This document shows, piece by piece, positions 44,873-58,200 of a stretch of 64,000 nucleotides of DNA; the stretch's first letter is position 1; each line of letters begins with the position of its first letter. Origin of the DNA: Aradus depressus. Taxonomy: Eukaryota; Arthropoda; Insecta; Hemiptera; Aradidae. Location of the stretch: positions 23,768,051 through 23,832,050 of the forward strand of contig OY759218.1 in NCBI GenBank assembly GCA_963662175.1, written 5' to 3'. A model generated the notes under the pieces. That model searched no databases. It worked only from the letters and a program-made list of their open reading frames with translations, and was not told where the DNA came from. The position numbers were made by a program, and so were the translations under genes.

Positions 44873-45970
44873 AATAGTTTTACTTCCCCAGCTATACGAA
44901 ATATAGTGGAAAAATTCCATGTTTCCGACCTCTAGAAAGTATGCTTGATGTAATGAAAAATATGAAAAATACATTTTATTCTTTCATTTTTTAACATAAC
45001 ATTATTAATAAAATACTCAAATAAAACAATAAATGATATTTGTATAATGGATTAAATAACTTTTTTTCTTTTTGCTTTGGCTCGTGCGAAAACATGATAT
45101 CATAATCAATTTCTTGCACCAACTGATGAACAATAATGCAAGTGCATTAGTCTGTCTTGATCCATACTTGCATGCAAATAATTTTTTTCTACTCTTTTTA
45201 ACGTGGAAAATTATCGTTCTCCAGAACAATTCGTTGAGGGAATACTTAAATAAATGCGTAAAGCAATATTTATGTTAGGATAAATCTCGTAAAGATCACG
45301 TGAAAGCAACAGAGCACTTATGTTTGATGCAGAACGTATACCCTCATTTTCTCTGTCTAATAACTGGGGCTCGCGGGCCTAAGCCTAAATTCGTTGCTGA
45401 TCATAACTTCAATTTATATATTATCCTATCAAAATATTAAAACCAAACTTATGAACTACAGGGGAGAGCCAACATTTGTAGTAGAGGTAAATAGCTGAAG
45501 TTTATGGTGAAACTGATTTCGCCAGGTCGTATAGACTCTGAGATACGTTTTGAAAAAATGTTTAAAAAGAAACAAGACGGTTCTAATCCAGTTAAAATTC
45601 TAGATGATATATTTTCAGTTCTTCTGTCAATTATATTTATTATTATGTATGATTAAATGCATATTATAAATACTACATGAATAATACATAATTATATATG
45701 ATGATATTTTGTTATTTAAAGTAAATATTTAACACTTTAACGACCAAGGCAAAATGTGGCTATTTCTTCCTGGGACCGGCGCAAAATACGACAATTTTTC
45801 ATTGGGGTCAAGGCGTAATCCGAAAAATTTCCCGTGGGACCAAGTTTTTTATCGCATATTTCGATTTATTTTATTGTCATAAGTAAGTGTATAGAGCTCA
45901 GATGCCCAGGAAACGCGTACTTATAGTACATCTAAAAAAAAAAATAAAATAAAAAAATTTAAAAAAACCG
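44872..45970. other. Gene-free AT-rich stretch
   Basis: Apart from a family A-like scrap at 44880-44950 I see nothing with support. It separates the Dscam-like gene (minus) from the insulin-receptor gene (plus), so promoters of either could lie here, but I cannot identify one. Confidence 0.4.
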
Positions 45971-47690
45971 TAATATTTACCATATTTTATACATTTTTTA
46001 TAATTATTTTATACATTTTTTATAAATATTTTATACATTTTTTATAATTATTTTATATTGCAATTGAAATTGAAAAGAAGTTCCCTCTATTATGAAGACA
46101 CTGTACCGTGTTTAACACGTCATCTCTCTTCAAAATTCCCTTAGTGCGTGTGAGCATTTTTTTCTTAAAGAAGGTGAGTTTTGTTAAAAAAATTACATTA
46201 GATATATAATTTTCACTTCGATTTTGATTTTTTCATAGATATAGGACTTGTGATATTTGGTAAATTCTTTTTAAGATTATATAATTCAGAAAATACGCTG
46301 CCATTCAGCGAGTTTTGCAGATACTTTTGACCAAACTTTTTTTGTTTGATTCACTCATAATTAAAAGCAGGTTACAGCGGTGAGAGTCAGGAATAAACAT
46401 AACTAATATTGAATTTTTAGCGTTTTTTAAAAAATTTCAATTTTTTTCAAAATGTTTCTTATAATTAGAGAAATATTGAAGATAATAATATTTACCATAT
46501 TTTATACATTTTTTATAATTATTTTATACATTTTTTATAAATATTTTATACATTTTTTATAATTATTTTATATTGCAATTGAAATTGAAAAGAAGTTCCC
46601 TCTATTATGAAGGCACTGTACCGTGTTTAACACGTCATCTCTCTTCAAAATTCCCTTAGTGTGTGTGAGCTTTTTTTTCTTAAAGACAGGTGAGTTTTGT
46701 TAAAACAATTACACTAGATATATAATTTTCACTTCGATTTTGATTTTTTCATAGATATAGGACTTGTGATATTTGGTAAATTCTTTTTAAGATTATATAA
46801 CTCAGAAAATACGCTGCCATTCAGCGAGTTTTGCAGATATTTTGACCAAACTTTTTTTGTTTGATTCACTCATAATTAAAAGCAGGTTACTGCGGTGAGA
46901 GTCAGGAATAAACATAACTAATATTGAATTTTTAGCGTTTTTTAAAAAATTTCAATTTTTTTCAAAATGTTTCTTATAATTAGAGAAATATTGAAGATAA
47001 TAATATTTACCATATTTTATACATTTTTTATAATTATTTTATACATTTTTTATAAATATTTTATACATTTTTTAAAATTATTTTATATTGCAATTGAAAT
47101 TGAAAAGAAGTTCCCTCTATTATGAAGGCACTGTACCGTGTTTAACACGTCATCTCTCTTCAAAATTCCCTTAGTGTGTGTGAGCTTTTTATTCTTAAAG
47201 ACAGGTGAGTTTTGTTAAAACAATTACACTAGATATATAATTTTCACTTCGATTTTGATTTTTTTATAGATATAGGACTTGTGATATTTGGTAAATTCTT
47301 TTTAAGATTATATAATTCAGAAAATACGCTGCCATTCAGCGAGTTTTGCAGATATTTTGACCAAACTTTTTTTGTTCGATTCACTCATAATTAAAAGCAG
47401 GTTACAGCGGTGAGAGTCAGGAATAAACATAACAAATATTGAATTTTTGGCGTTTTTTAAAAAAATTTCAATTTTTTTCAAAATGTTTCTTTTCAAAATT
47501 ACTTTATTATTTTCAATGACTTTTTAATATACTTCTTCATTTCTAAAAAAAATGTGTTATATTTTCACTAATACATAACGAAACGTAGTTCCCTCGTGTA
47601 TGTATTCTGTTTAACACGTCATCTCTCTTCAAAATCCCCTTAGTGAATCTGTGAGCTTTTTTTAAAGACAGGTGAGTTTTGTTAATAGTT
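45971..47690 (+). repeat. 515-bp tandem array, each unit with a splice donor, upstream of the insulin receptor
   Basis: Units start at 45971, 46486 and 47001, spaced exactly 515 bp; a diverged fourth partial unit covers about 47490-47690. Units are highly similar (taatatttaccatattttat start; gtgtttaacacgtcatctct block). Each ends its conserved block with a donor: aaag aag|gtgagt at 46174, and acag|gtgagt at 46690, 47205 and 47672. The next acceptor downstream is tttgcag at 47718-47724, six bases before the insulin-receptor ATG. The array could therefore hold tandem alternative 5'UTR exons. This is an inference from sequence only. Confidence 0.8.
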
Positions 47691-47724
47691 CGAATTTTTT
47701 GAGAATTTTCTATTGTATTTGCAG

Positions 47725-49218
47725 ATCACAATGATTAATAAATGGAAACCATATTTCCTTACCCAGTTTATTTTTATAAGTTGGGTGATGTCTTCCCTAA
47801 CATATAAGATGACGGACATCACCACTTTCCGAAAGGAACCTGGAGGTGAGAATCAACTTTATTTAAAATTTGAATATAATTTAGAATTTAATTTATTTAT
47901 AGGGAGCTGAACTCTACCATCTCCGGACTTTGGAACCTGTAATAAAAAAAAATTGCGAAATAAGCCTAACATGTATTAGATAGTTTGAAATGGTTGACAA
48001 TAACTGAGGAACAAATTAACGAAGAATTATCTAATAACTCTCAACAGTTTTAATTATAATTTATTAATGAATAATATATTATTTCACTTTTTTTATACAG
48101 CCTATAACAAATCTATATCACTAATAAATGAAAGAATTTTTTCATAATAAATGAAAAATTAATAAACTGAAAGATTTATTAAAAAGGATTTCTTCAAAAT
48201 ATAAAGTGTGTGTCCTTAAATTCTATGTTATGAAATGAATAATTTTCTCGACAGTTTAAAAAAAAAAATTGGTTCGTGAGCGAAAGCAAACCGGTTTTCC
48301 ATTTTGAAAAAAGAGAAAATGGAAAATGGTGCCAGTTTTTTTAGTTTCGTATTTTTCTGCTTCTCATTTTTTAAACTGTAATGTTTCGTGATTTCCAGTG
48401 TGTCAGAGCATAGATATCCGGAACTCAGTGAAGATGCTCTCCCAGCTAAGGGGGTGTGAGGTGGTGGAAGGGAACGTACAGATTGTCCTCATCAACCACG
48501 CCCGCGAGTCTGATTACGCCAATTTCTCTTTCCCTGAGTTGAAAGAGATCACGGGGTACCTCCTACTCTACCGTGTCCATAGACTTCGATCTTTGAAGAC
48601 TCTTTTCCCCAGCTTAGCTGTTATTAGAGGAAATCCTCTATTTTTGAATTATGCACTCGTCGTTTTTGAGATGCTACACTTACAGGTTTTTATATTTATT
48701 CACCTACTACTATTAAAGACTTAATTTACCTTTAAAGGCTGATTCACTATAAGGATCGTTTGCGCCGATTTTGCTGTGTCATGTTCATTCAAACATAGAG
48801 AACGGTGTATTCCAGAATCTGCCAGTCGTTAAATTGATTAGACAGAGGAGGATGTCATGACTATAAGCTTATTGAGTGACACTCATGTTAGTATTTCACC
48901 TTATTTTATTAATATTATTCATTATTCACAGTTGTATTATTTTTTATAGATCTCTTACGCCAACTTTGCATGATGGCATTTTGTCGCGTCCCGATAAAGT
49001 CAGTCATTCAAAAATTATGGAAAGTGATCATGTTATTCTCTTACACACTGTATATAGATGTTGAATAATTATTATTTTTTTAGGAAATAGGCTTGAAGTC
49101 CCTTACTGACATCGTGCGGGGTTCTGTGTACTTTGCTAAGAACCCCCAGCTTTGTTATATCAGTACCATAAACTGGGACCTTATAGCAACTAGCGGAAAG
49201 GAACATCATTATATTATT
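47725..49218 (+). CDS. InR: InR signal peptide and L1 domain exons
   Basis: Exon 1 encodes a short basic start then [15 protein letters not shown], a signal peptide core. Exons 2 (48399-48685) and 3 (49084-49218) give L1: [51 protein letters not shown], and [17 protein letters not shown]. This is the receptor L-domain pattern with its ligand-binding first beta-helix. Confidence 0.92.
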
Positions 49219-52200
49219 GTAAGTTATTCATTCATTAGATTATAGTAAGTTATATCATTACATTATAGTACGTTACTATTTTCGCTGTATTAGAAGTCTA
49301 ATATGGACCTAGTTGACAGACTACTTATTACATACATATTTTCCGGATCTTATTAGATATTAAATTTTGAGTTGAATAGTTTATATAAAATGAGTCAGGA
49401 AACGCTTCATCGAAAAATTATATTTAAAAAAAAATTATAATTTTTTAGATTTTTCTTTTATCAATAATATTTTAATTGTTTCAATTTAGTCTGGGCAGTA
49501 AATCTAAAACTTGTCGGGAATTAAATTATTTTAAATATGGACGTTACACAATATTTTTTTTTCCTTTTTGAATTATTCTTAATTGATTGTTTAGTGTAGG
49601 TAATTCAGACTTTTGATTTTAAATAACCCCTCACTCTAAGTGTTGTTACTTCTCTTCCTGGGAACCGCTTCACAATTATTATGCCTTTTGTTTATGTTTA
49701 ATAAATAATTTTTCAATTAATGTCTTTTGAATTTCAGCCTACGGATATGCGTAGTTTTCGATTATCCGGGGTAACTTTCCAAAAAAGGAATTTTTTCGAT
49801 TCACAAGCGTAATTCACCAGAACTCCTTACAATTTTTATAAAGAACTCTTGCCCCCAAACTCAGAATTCTAAAGAAAAATGTGTTTTTCCAAAAAAGGGG
49901 CGCTAACTTCACACGAGCCTCTATATTATAATATTCATAGTTTTGTGTTTGTTCAGAATAATAAGCCAACTATGGAATGCCCTTTGTGCGCTGTTAACCA
50001 GTCCTGTCCCACGATGAACTTTAAGGGAGAGAGGATCACGGTGTGTTGGGATAAACACCATTGTCAAAAAGGTAAATTTCACGGATAACCCTTATCCAAA
50101 ACAAATTTAGTTGACAACTTTTTAATGTTTTCAATTATTTGCAGCCTTGGGCTCCTAAAATCACGATTAATTTAATTTTATAATTTTTTTTGTAACTTTC
50201 TATCCATTATTTTTTTTTTATGTTTAAAAGTGAAACTTCTATTTCAGTTTGCTCATGTTTTCTTAATTTATGAAGTTGTAGTTTACATTGACTTCTACGG
50301 CCGAGTTTCATGAAATTTCGTGTGTATGCTATACCCGTAACATTTAATATTGTATCCATAATCTGCTTAGTTGATTGTCTGAGAAAGTTAGTTTAGCGCC
50401 AGACAGAATCAAAGAGGGCTGAGTGAATCCCATGAAACATGCCTTGATGTATGTTTATAGGTTGAGTAGTGATCTGGTTATTATTATTGTTATTGAAATA
50501 AACAAATTAATATTAATTTGATCTGATTATTGTTAAAACCCAAATGTTTTTCACCTTGAAAACACTATGCTCTTTCCTAGCATCTACCAATGGGGGGTAC
50601 TTGGGTCCTGCAATGAACCCCATTGGAGAGGCAATTTTATAATGGGGTTGGTTCTATTTTTGAGGATTAAATGTTGTATAATATTTACTTTAAAATTAAT
50701 TCGTTTATTTTCAGTTTGCCACGCGAATTGTGGCGGTAGCTGCTCCGACAAAGGTGAGTGCTGTCACCCAAATTGTCTTGGCGGCTGTTTTGGACCTTCT
50801 TCCGCCGACTGCTTATCATGTAGACATTTTTATTTTCAGAAGATGTGTGTTGAAAACTGTCCCCAAAACACCTATGAGGTATATTTATTAGTATATTTCG
50901 CCTGTTTTATTATTTACTTCGTTCGCATTTGGCCTCGCGGGTTCTACAATCTATATATAAAAGAGGCATATGTATTAAACTGAGATAGTGCGGGATGAGT
51001 AACTTTCCATACATTTCTTATATCCAACAAATACAGTCACTATACCGGGACTTGACCGAAACTGTCATTGAATTGAAATAACCATACGTGGAGGTTATTA
51101 CCGAGCAGTTCACCCCCTGTAGGCACTTCATCATCAACAGTTTATGTTTTTTTTTTTTTTTTCCCGTGACTTACGTTAAGAATGGAGTACCTGAAAATTT
51201 GACCGGTGAATGTGTATATGACTTTTGTCTATTATATTTATAAATATTTCTCTTTATTCGATACTTCTTTTATCTAGAACCTAATGAAATCTGGACGAGG
51301 CTTTACATTTTGGTTCTTATATCTGATATGTTCTTGTAACACGAGTACTTATAAACGATTTCTAGTCCACCTGAACCTCTTTGAAAATCATGACAAGTTT
51401 TGTAAATGTTTTTCCATGTTTTTTTAGTATATTGGTCGTCGGTGTGTTGTTGAGTCGGAATGCTACGACATGCCCAAACCGAGGGAGATGGATGAAAACG
51501 TCCGGAACAATCCATGGATACCGTTTAATGGACACTGTCTCCTCGAGTGCCCAACCGGCTATTCAGATGTTGAGAGAAATGGAAAACATATATGTGAATC
51601 CTGCCAAGATAAACCAGGTTTGTTGTTGGGGCCATATTCAATTTGTTTCTCGGTACAACGATAAGTGACTTCAACTAGCTAGAAGAGAGGGACGCACCGG
51701 ACCTCAGCGGTGCCAAAACCAAGTCGACGACCTCGTTGTTACTGTACACGCTGATAGTGGAGCTGCTCAAGCCGCCATAGACGATATTGACAACTGGTGC
51801 GGCGCCAACAAACTGGCTCTCACCTAGCAAAGCTGAAGAGCGGGAGAACCGACGACCGTCATCCCCTGGTAACTGCAGGCACTCAGGAGTTAGTTTACGA
51901 GAGTTCAAATGATCTGAGTATTCTAAATGTCTGAACCACAGAAAGTAAGACAGCGCTCACAGGGGAGGGTATCATTGATACATGTTTAGCCAGTTTTTAT
52001 TTGCCTTTCTTTTCTTCTTTGTGATCCTTGAATTTAAAAAATGTTGCCCTTGAAATATGCTCGAATTGTTTTCACATATGTCACTTGACATCCTGTTCTA
52101 CTTTCAATATTTCTCTAAAAAACGAGGTTCAAGACAATTAAATTTTTGTTACATAGGTAAAAACTATCAGAACTACACATTTATTAAATGTATTTAGGGG

Positions 52201-55200
52201 CGCCGGTAGCTCAGTGATATGCGTGCTTGACTTCTGAGCTCAAGATAGTGGGTTCAAACCAGACCGAGGCCCTTAGTTTATTTTATCTGGGAGGTAAAAT
52301 AAACTTAAGCACGCCGTCCTTCGGATGGGACGTTAAGCGATGGTCCCGAGCCTGTATGATGTCAGGTACTCGTTAAAGACCTACCCTAGGTGAATAAAAA
52401 TTTAGCGTAGGCAAAATTTAGGACTCCCATAGTAGAGTCGGGCTCATGTCCACCAGAGTGACGAAAGAGCGCTCTGGTAGTAGGCGATATGACCTCGTAG
52501 TTAAAGCCCGGGCATGAGTCATAAAACCTAACCTAAATGTATTTAATTGGCGATTCTCTGTAAACTCGTAAACGGCTGTCCGGACCGAGTTTAAAAAAAA
52601 TAAATAAAGTATAGAAATATAATTATGCCTCTTAATTTAAATTAAACGCTGAACTTTATAGTGCTATTATATTTATAACGATAACAATTTTACATTTTTT
52701 TCTAAAAAATATTGAAGCCCTAAAAACACAGTCCCCTGGCTGTCCCATTTCACGTATTCCCACTTTAGGATAATATTTAAAAAAAAACTATGAACACTAA
52801 ATAAATTTTGCAGTTCATATCTAAAAATAGAATAATTAATTTATATTTATGTCATAAAATAAGGTGTAGTTTCTTATTTTTTAAATGTAATAATGTCATG
52901 TTAATGTTGTCCGAAGTTTTCTTAGACAGTCCCCTGTCAAAAATTTAAACCTAAAATAGAAAAAATCTGTTATGTTTACAAACGTTTTTTAACGTGAAAT
53001 GAAACGCAACCAGTGTGAAGGTAGTAACACTGCCGAGAACGGCGTCAGGGCGCCATTTTGTTTAGTGTCCGAGCGCAATTTGTGGTGTGAGTACGCGTGT
53101 TGGTCGTTGCGACATACAGTCCTCTGGTAAATGATTTTAATAATGTTGATTAGATTAAATATTAATAATAATTAATAATTAAATTAAATATTAATAATTA
53201 ATATACGATTAAATATTAATAATTAATTAATATTAAAATACACACATTAAAATATTAAGTTAAAAACATGAAACAATTAATGGTGTAGTGAAGAAGTCGA
53301 GGCCTAGCGATGGCGGCGAGCTGTGTAAAAATTACAGTGGTGATTTTTAGGCTTAAATAAGTGGTGAACTGAATTTAGGTGATTTGTTGGTGCTATTGAT
53401 CCAAAAAGAAGGTACTTTTACTCGTTTATATGTAATGATTGCTGCCCAGAATTATATAACTTAAATTTTAAACAAATTGCCCAAAAAATAAAACAAAAAG
53501 ATTGAATTAGTTTAAGAATTTAGTTAACACACCTAACAGTCCCCTGTCGCGATTTATCAGAAAATCTAAAATAACTTTAAAAATACATATAAATTCAATT
53601 GGCCCTCTTGTGTACTAAAAGTAACAGTTACTTTCCTAAGCAATACTATTATATTTTTACGAAAAATCTAAAAAAATATGCCAGGACAGAGTTTGTATGG
53701 GCCATTACGAGTTTATAGAGAATCGCCCTAATACATTTTAGTTGTTGTTCGCTTATTGAATCCTTCAGTGTGGGACCTGATTACACTTCCCTGTATTACT
53801 TGTATTATTACTTCCTGATTATAATCAGTTTTTTTTGGTTTTCAGATATTTGTAAAAAGATATGCACTGGAATTAATGTTGATAGCATTGCTTCAATACA
53901 AAAACTCAGGGGTTGCACCACAATCAGGGGGGCTTTGGAAATCAAGATACGAGGTGGAAGTAAGTTCTAGCAACTGCTATTATCACTTATATTGTTATTT
54001 TTAGCAAAACGATCATTATTAGAACTTTTTTTTTCTCTCAACTTTTTTTTTTTTTTTTTATTTATTATGCCGTAAGACTAATTGTAGTCCTATAAAGCCG
54101 GAGCGAGTATGTAGTAGTCTATTGATCCTATAATTCTATTTTTGATTTGGTAATAAATTTAATGAGTCTGTTAATGTTTTCTATGGTATTAATGTTAGCT
54201 ATTGTTTGAAGAAATGTGTTTTCGTTGGATAGTAGTGACTCATGTTGTCTCTGGTTGTCGTATTTTTTGCAGTTAGTGAAAATGTGGATTACGTCCTCAG
54301 TCTCATTGCAGTGTTCACAGTTGGGGGATAGTTTTATTTTGATTAGATGTAAGTATTTGTTTGTTCTGGCATGTCCGGTCCTCAGTAGTGTCAAGTATAT
54401 GATTTGTTTAGTCGTCAGTGTCTTACTGTGTGGGTGGAACCATGGCTTTGTCGTTATTGTCTTCTGTACTCTGTAGTGGTATTGTCCTTTGGTTTGGGAT
54501 ATGTCAGTATAGTTGGTTTGCCATTCCGTGAGTGTCTGGTGTTGTAGGATGGAAAGGGTGTCTTCTAAGGTCAAGTCGATTCTGAGTGTCACTGTGTCCT
54601 TTGCCGTTCCTCGCTTGGCTAGGTGGTCAGCTCTGTCGTTGTCAGTCAAATTGATGTGTCCAGGAATCCATTGAATGTAATAGTTCTTATCTGACTGGTA
54701 AATGGATGTAGCTATTGTGGAGAGTATGTAGTTGCTGCGAGTTTTGAGGTGAAAGTTGCGTAGTAGTTGGCAGGCGGATTTAGAGTCGGTCAATATAACT
54801 ATCTCTTCTGAAAATGTAATACTTTTAGAGTAGTCTATGGCCTTTTGGATAGCAATCAGTTCAGAGGTACAGATGTTATGATGTGGTGAGATTTTTTCTG
54901 TTAGGTTAGTGTCTGTTTGGGGATCGAAGATACCTATCCCCGTCCCCTCTGGTGTTTTTGAAGCATCTGTGAAGAGTTTGTGACATTTATCGTAAAGAGT
55001 GTTAATCATTTCTATTGTGTTGGCTTTTAGGATTGTGGGGTCTAAGTTGTTTTTGGATGTTTTGATTGTTCTAATGTCTGGATTGGATTTTATGATAAGG
55101 TTTGATAGTGGGATGGGCGCAATAAATGAGAACGGTTTGTCGGTCCGATGTAGTGTCTGTAATGTTGGCCTGAGTTCTGCTAGTGTATTTTGAATGTACT

Positions 55201-58200
55201 TGTTCAAGTGGATTTTTTGCCTATTAATTAAATCGTTGAAAGGGTGTGATTTGTCGGCGTGTATTTTTGTAAGTTTTCTTTTTAACTGTAATTTACGTCT
55301 GAGTGGAAGTGGAAGTTCTCCGGCTTCCACCAGAACGGCATTGATAGGAGTTGTTTTAAATGTCCTCAATGAAATTTTTAAGGCCTGTTTTTGTATTACA
55401 CTAAGTTTCTGAATGAGGGGTGTTCTGGTGGAGCCATAAACCTCGCAGCCATACTCCAGCAGTGGTCGAACTAAGCTCTTATATAGGTGGATCATGTTGG
55501 TGGGATGTGCCCCCCAACTCAAACCTCCTGCTATACATTTCAGGAGATTTATTGGTTTTTGTGATTTTGCTATTGTATGGGATATATGTTTCTTGAAGGA
55601 CAGTTTTGTATCTAACCAAAGACCAAGGAATTTGTGTTCCTTAGCAACGGGTATGGTGATATGACTATATTGTAATTTGATGTTGTTGTGGTTGATGTTT
55701 CTCTTCTTTGTGAAAGGTACGAGTGTCGATTTGTCAATGTTGATCCTGAGTTTCAAGTCGTCCAGTCTGTTGGAGAGAGTACTGAGTCCCCCTTCTAGTT
55801 TGGTGATGGCCTGGTCTACTGTGGGTTGTGTTGTGAAGATCACTATGTCATCGGCGTATTGCAGTAGACTGATACCCTCATCTAGCTGATACCATCATCA
55901 TGTTAAAGAGGATTGGTGACCAAACATCTCCCTGTAACAGTCCTTTGTATGAGTCCATCTCTACGTCCCTTTCATCTGTCTTTATATATAGTGTTTTCTT
56001 AAATAAATATTTATGTAGCCATACCGTTATCTCCTGTGGGATTTTTGATTTATCGAGGACGTTTATTAGTTTGGTAATATTTACATTGTCATATGCTTTG
56101 TCTATGTCTATGAATAGGGCCATAAGTATTTGTTTTTTAGAAAATGCTATCTCGATTGAAGATGTGAGTGTCATAAGGGCATCAGTTGTGGATCAGCCGC
56201 TACGGAAATCCAGACACTGTGGACTGAGAAGATTGTGATATTCCACAAACCATTCGAATCTTTTCTTCATAATTATATTAAAAACTTTTGCTGGACAGGA
56301 TAAGAGAGCTATGGGCCTGTGTGAAGTGATTTCCTGCGGGTCTTTGTTTGGTTTTAGTATCGGTACTATTTGTATTTCGCGCCATTCTTCCGGAATAATG
56401 GTCCGGAATAATGGTAATGGTTCAGACATTGGCTGATTTGTTGATTAATCTTACATACTGTTGAAATATAAACAGTAGAATAATTTATATCAAAGATAAC
56501 TAATATAATTGATGTTTTAGGTAACGTTGAGAAAGAACTGGAAGAAAATTTGAATATGGTCGAGGAAATTACTGACTATTTGAAAATAGTTCGGGCTGTT
56601 CCTCTAGTGTCTTTGAATTTTTTGAAGAAATTGAAAGTGATACATGGCAAACATTTGGAAAGTTCCAAGTAAGTTCTCTTCAAATTAAATTTTTCAATAA
56701 TAATGTTTTAAAGTGACGCTTCTATGCCATTTTAATCCAGTTTGTTCCCGCTTTCGTACACATGAACATTAATTTTTGTAACTGTGTTTTGGTTATAAAT
56801 TGTATGATGTAAATCTCTGTACATGCCATTGCCTATTTTATTTGCAATAACATTAAAAGTTTTTTTTATTTTTTTATCCAGATATGCTTTAGTGGTTCTT
56901 GAAAATCAAAATCTGAAGGACTTATGGGACTGGGATACCCGTGGTGAGGGCTTAGACATTAAAAATGGGAGCATATTTTTTCATTTGAATCCAAAGCTAT
57001 GCGTTTCGAAGATAGAGACTCTGAATATGAAGGCAAATCTGGACTTCTTCACGGAATTGGAAGTAGCTACCAACACGAATGGAGACAAAGTCGCATGTAT
57101 GAAACGAATATTTATTTATTTTTGTTTTATTAATAGTTTTGTTTTATTAACATTCGTTTACTTTCCATTTAAATCTAGTATTACCTACAATTTCATTTCT
57201 TGAAAATTAAGCCTAAAAGTAAATTGTTGATGAAGTGGATTTAAGAAATTGGGTAAGACTGTCTAAAATTGAGTTTTACTTCCCCACCTGAGTCTTGTTT
57301 TTGAGCCCCTGAATCCAAAACTGGAGTTAAAAGTTCATTTTTGTGTGCGTTTCTGGGTGGGTGGTCATGATAACTCCTGAAAGAAGGAATATTTCGACAT
57401 GAAATTATATACGTGGATTCAGACCTCCCGAGTGTGACATCTATTGATTTTCCTCCGAACTGACGAAGGAGATGGGCATTTTTGAAGGGGGGCTTAACCA
57501 AAACCCCTAATCATTCACTAAACAATGAATATATGGTCACGAATTCGTATATGTGAATTGAGAAGCCCATAATTGAGACATATTATCATTTTCAGCCAAA
57601 TCAGGCAATGGGGAAAAAGGAAAATTAATTTTCTACATGGATTCGATTGGGGAAGAACTTTGTCTGTGTTTCACCCAAGTCTTTCTTTCGATGAAATTAT
57701 TATTTGTCTACACGTTGTGATGTTTTTTAAATTTCATTTGAAGTGTACTTTTTACTGGAAATATATGAAAAATCTCAATATCTGAAATACAAAATAATTA
57801 ATTTCCCTATTTGAGATGAGATGCCAACTTCAGTCATTTTGTTTTAGGCGACAACACGTCGTTGACGGTTATCGTGTGTAAGAAGAATGCTGTGGCTGCT
57901 CTGATCAAATGGAAACAGTTCAAACCTCAAGACTCTGGAACTCTGCTCGGCTATGTTGTCTACTCGATAGAAGCTCCGTATCAGAACGTTACCATGTTTG
58001 ATGGGAGGGACGCCTGTGGGGGTGATCGGTATGTTACAATTAAACTACTGTAATAAATGTCCACAGCGGTGGTGGAGAGGGAGAGAGTGGTGAGAAACCA
58101 GCAGAGTGATGAGAGAGAATGTTTACTTTTTCTCAATAAGGTGTGACTGAAGAAAGGTTCTTGACACTACCCAATCTCAGTTCAATAGACCGCCATTCTA

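Noticed and set aside
45017..45278. Overlapping 68-70 codon ORFs on both strands
   Set aside because: No recognisable motif, no splice context; treated as chance ORFs.
45971..47690. CRISPR array or centromeric satellite
   Set aside because: The units are 515 bp with no spacer structure, only three to four copies, each with a splice donor before a gene; a eukaryotic segmental tandem duplication fits better.
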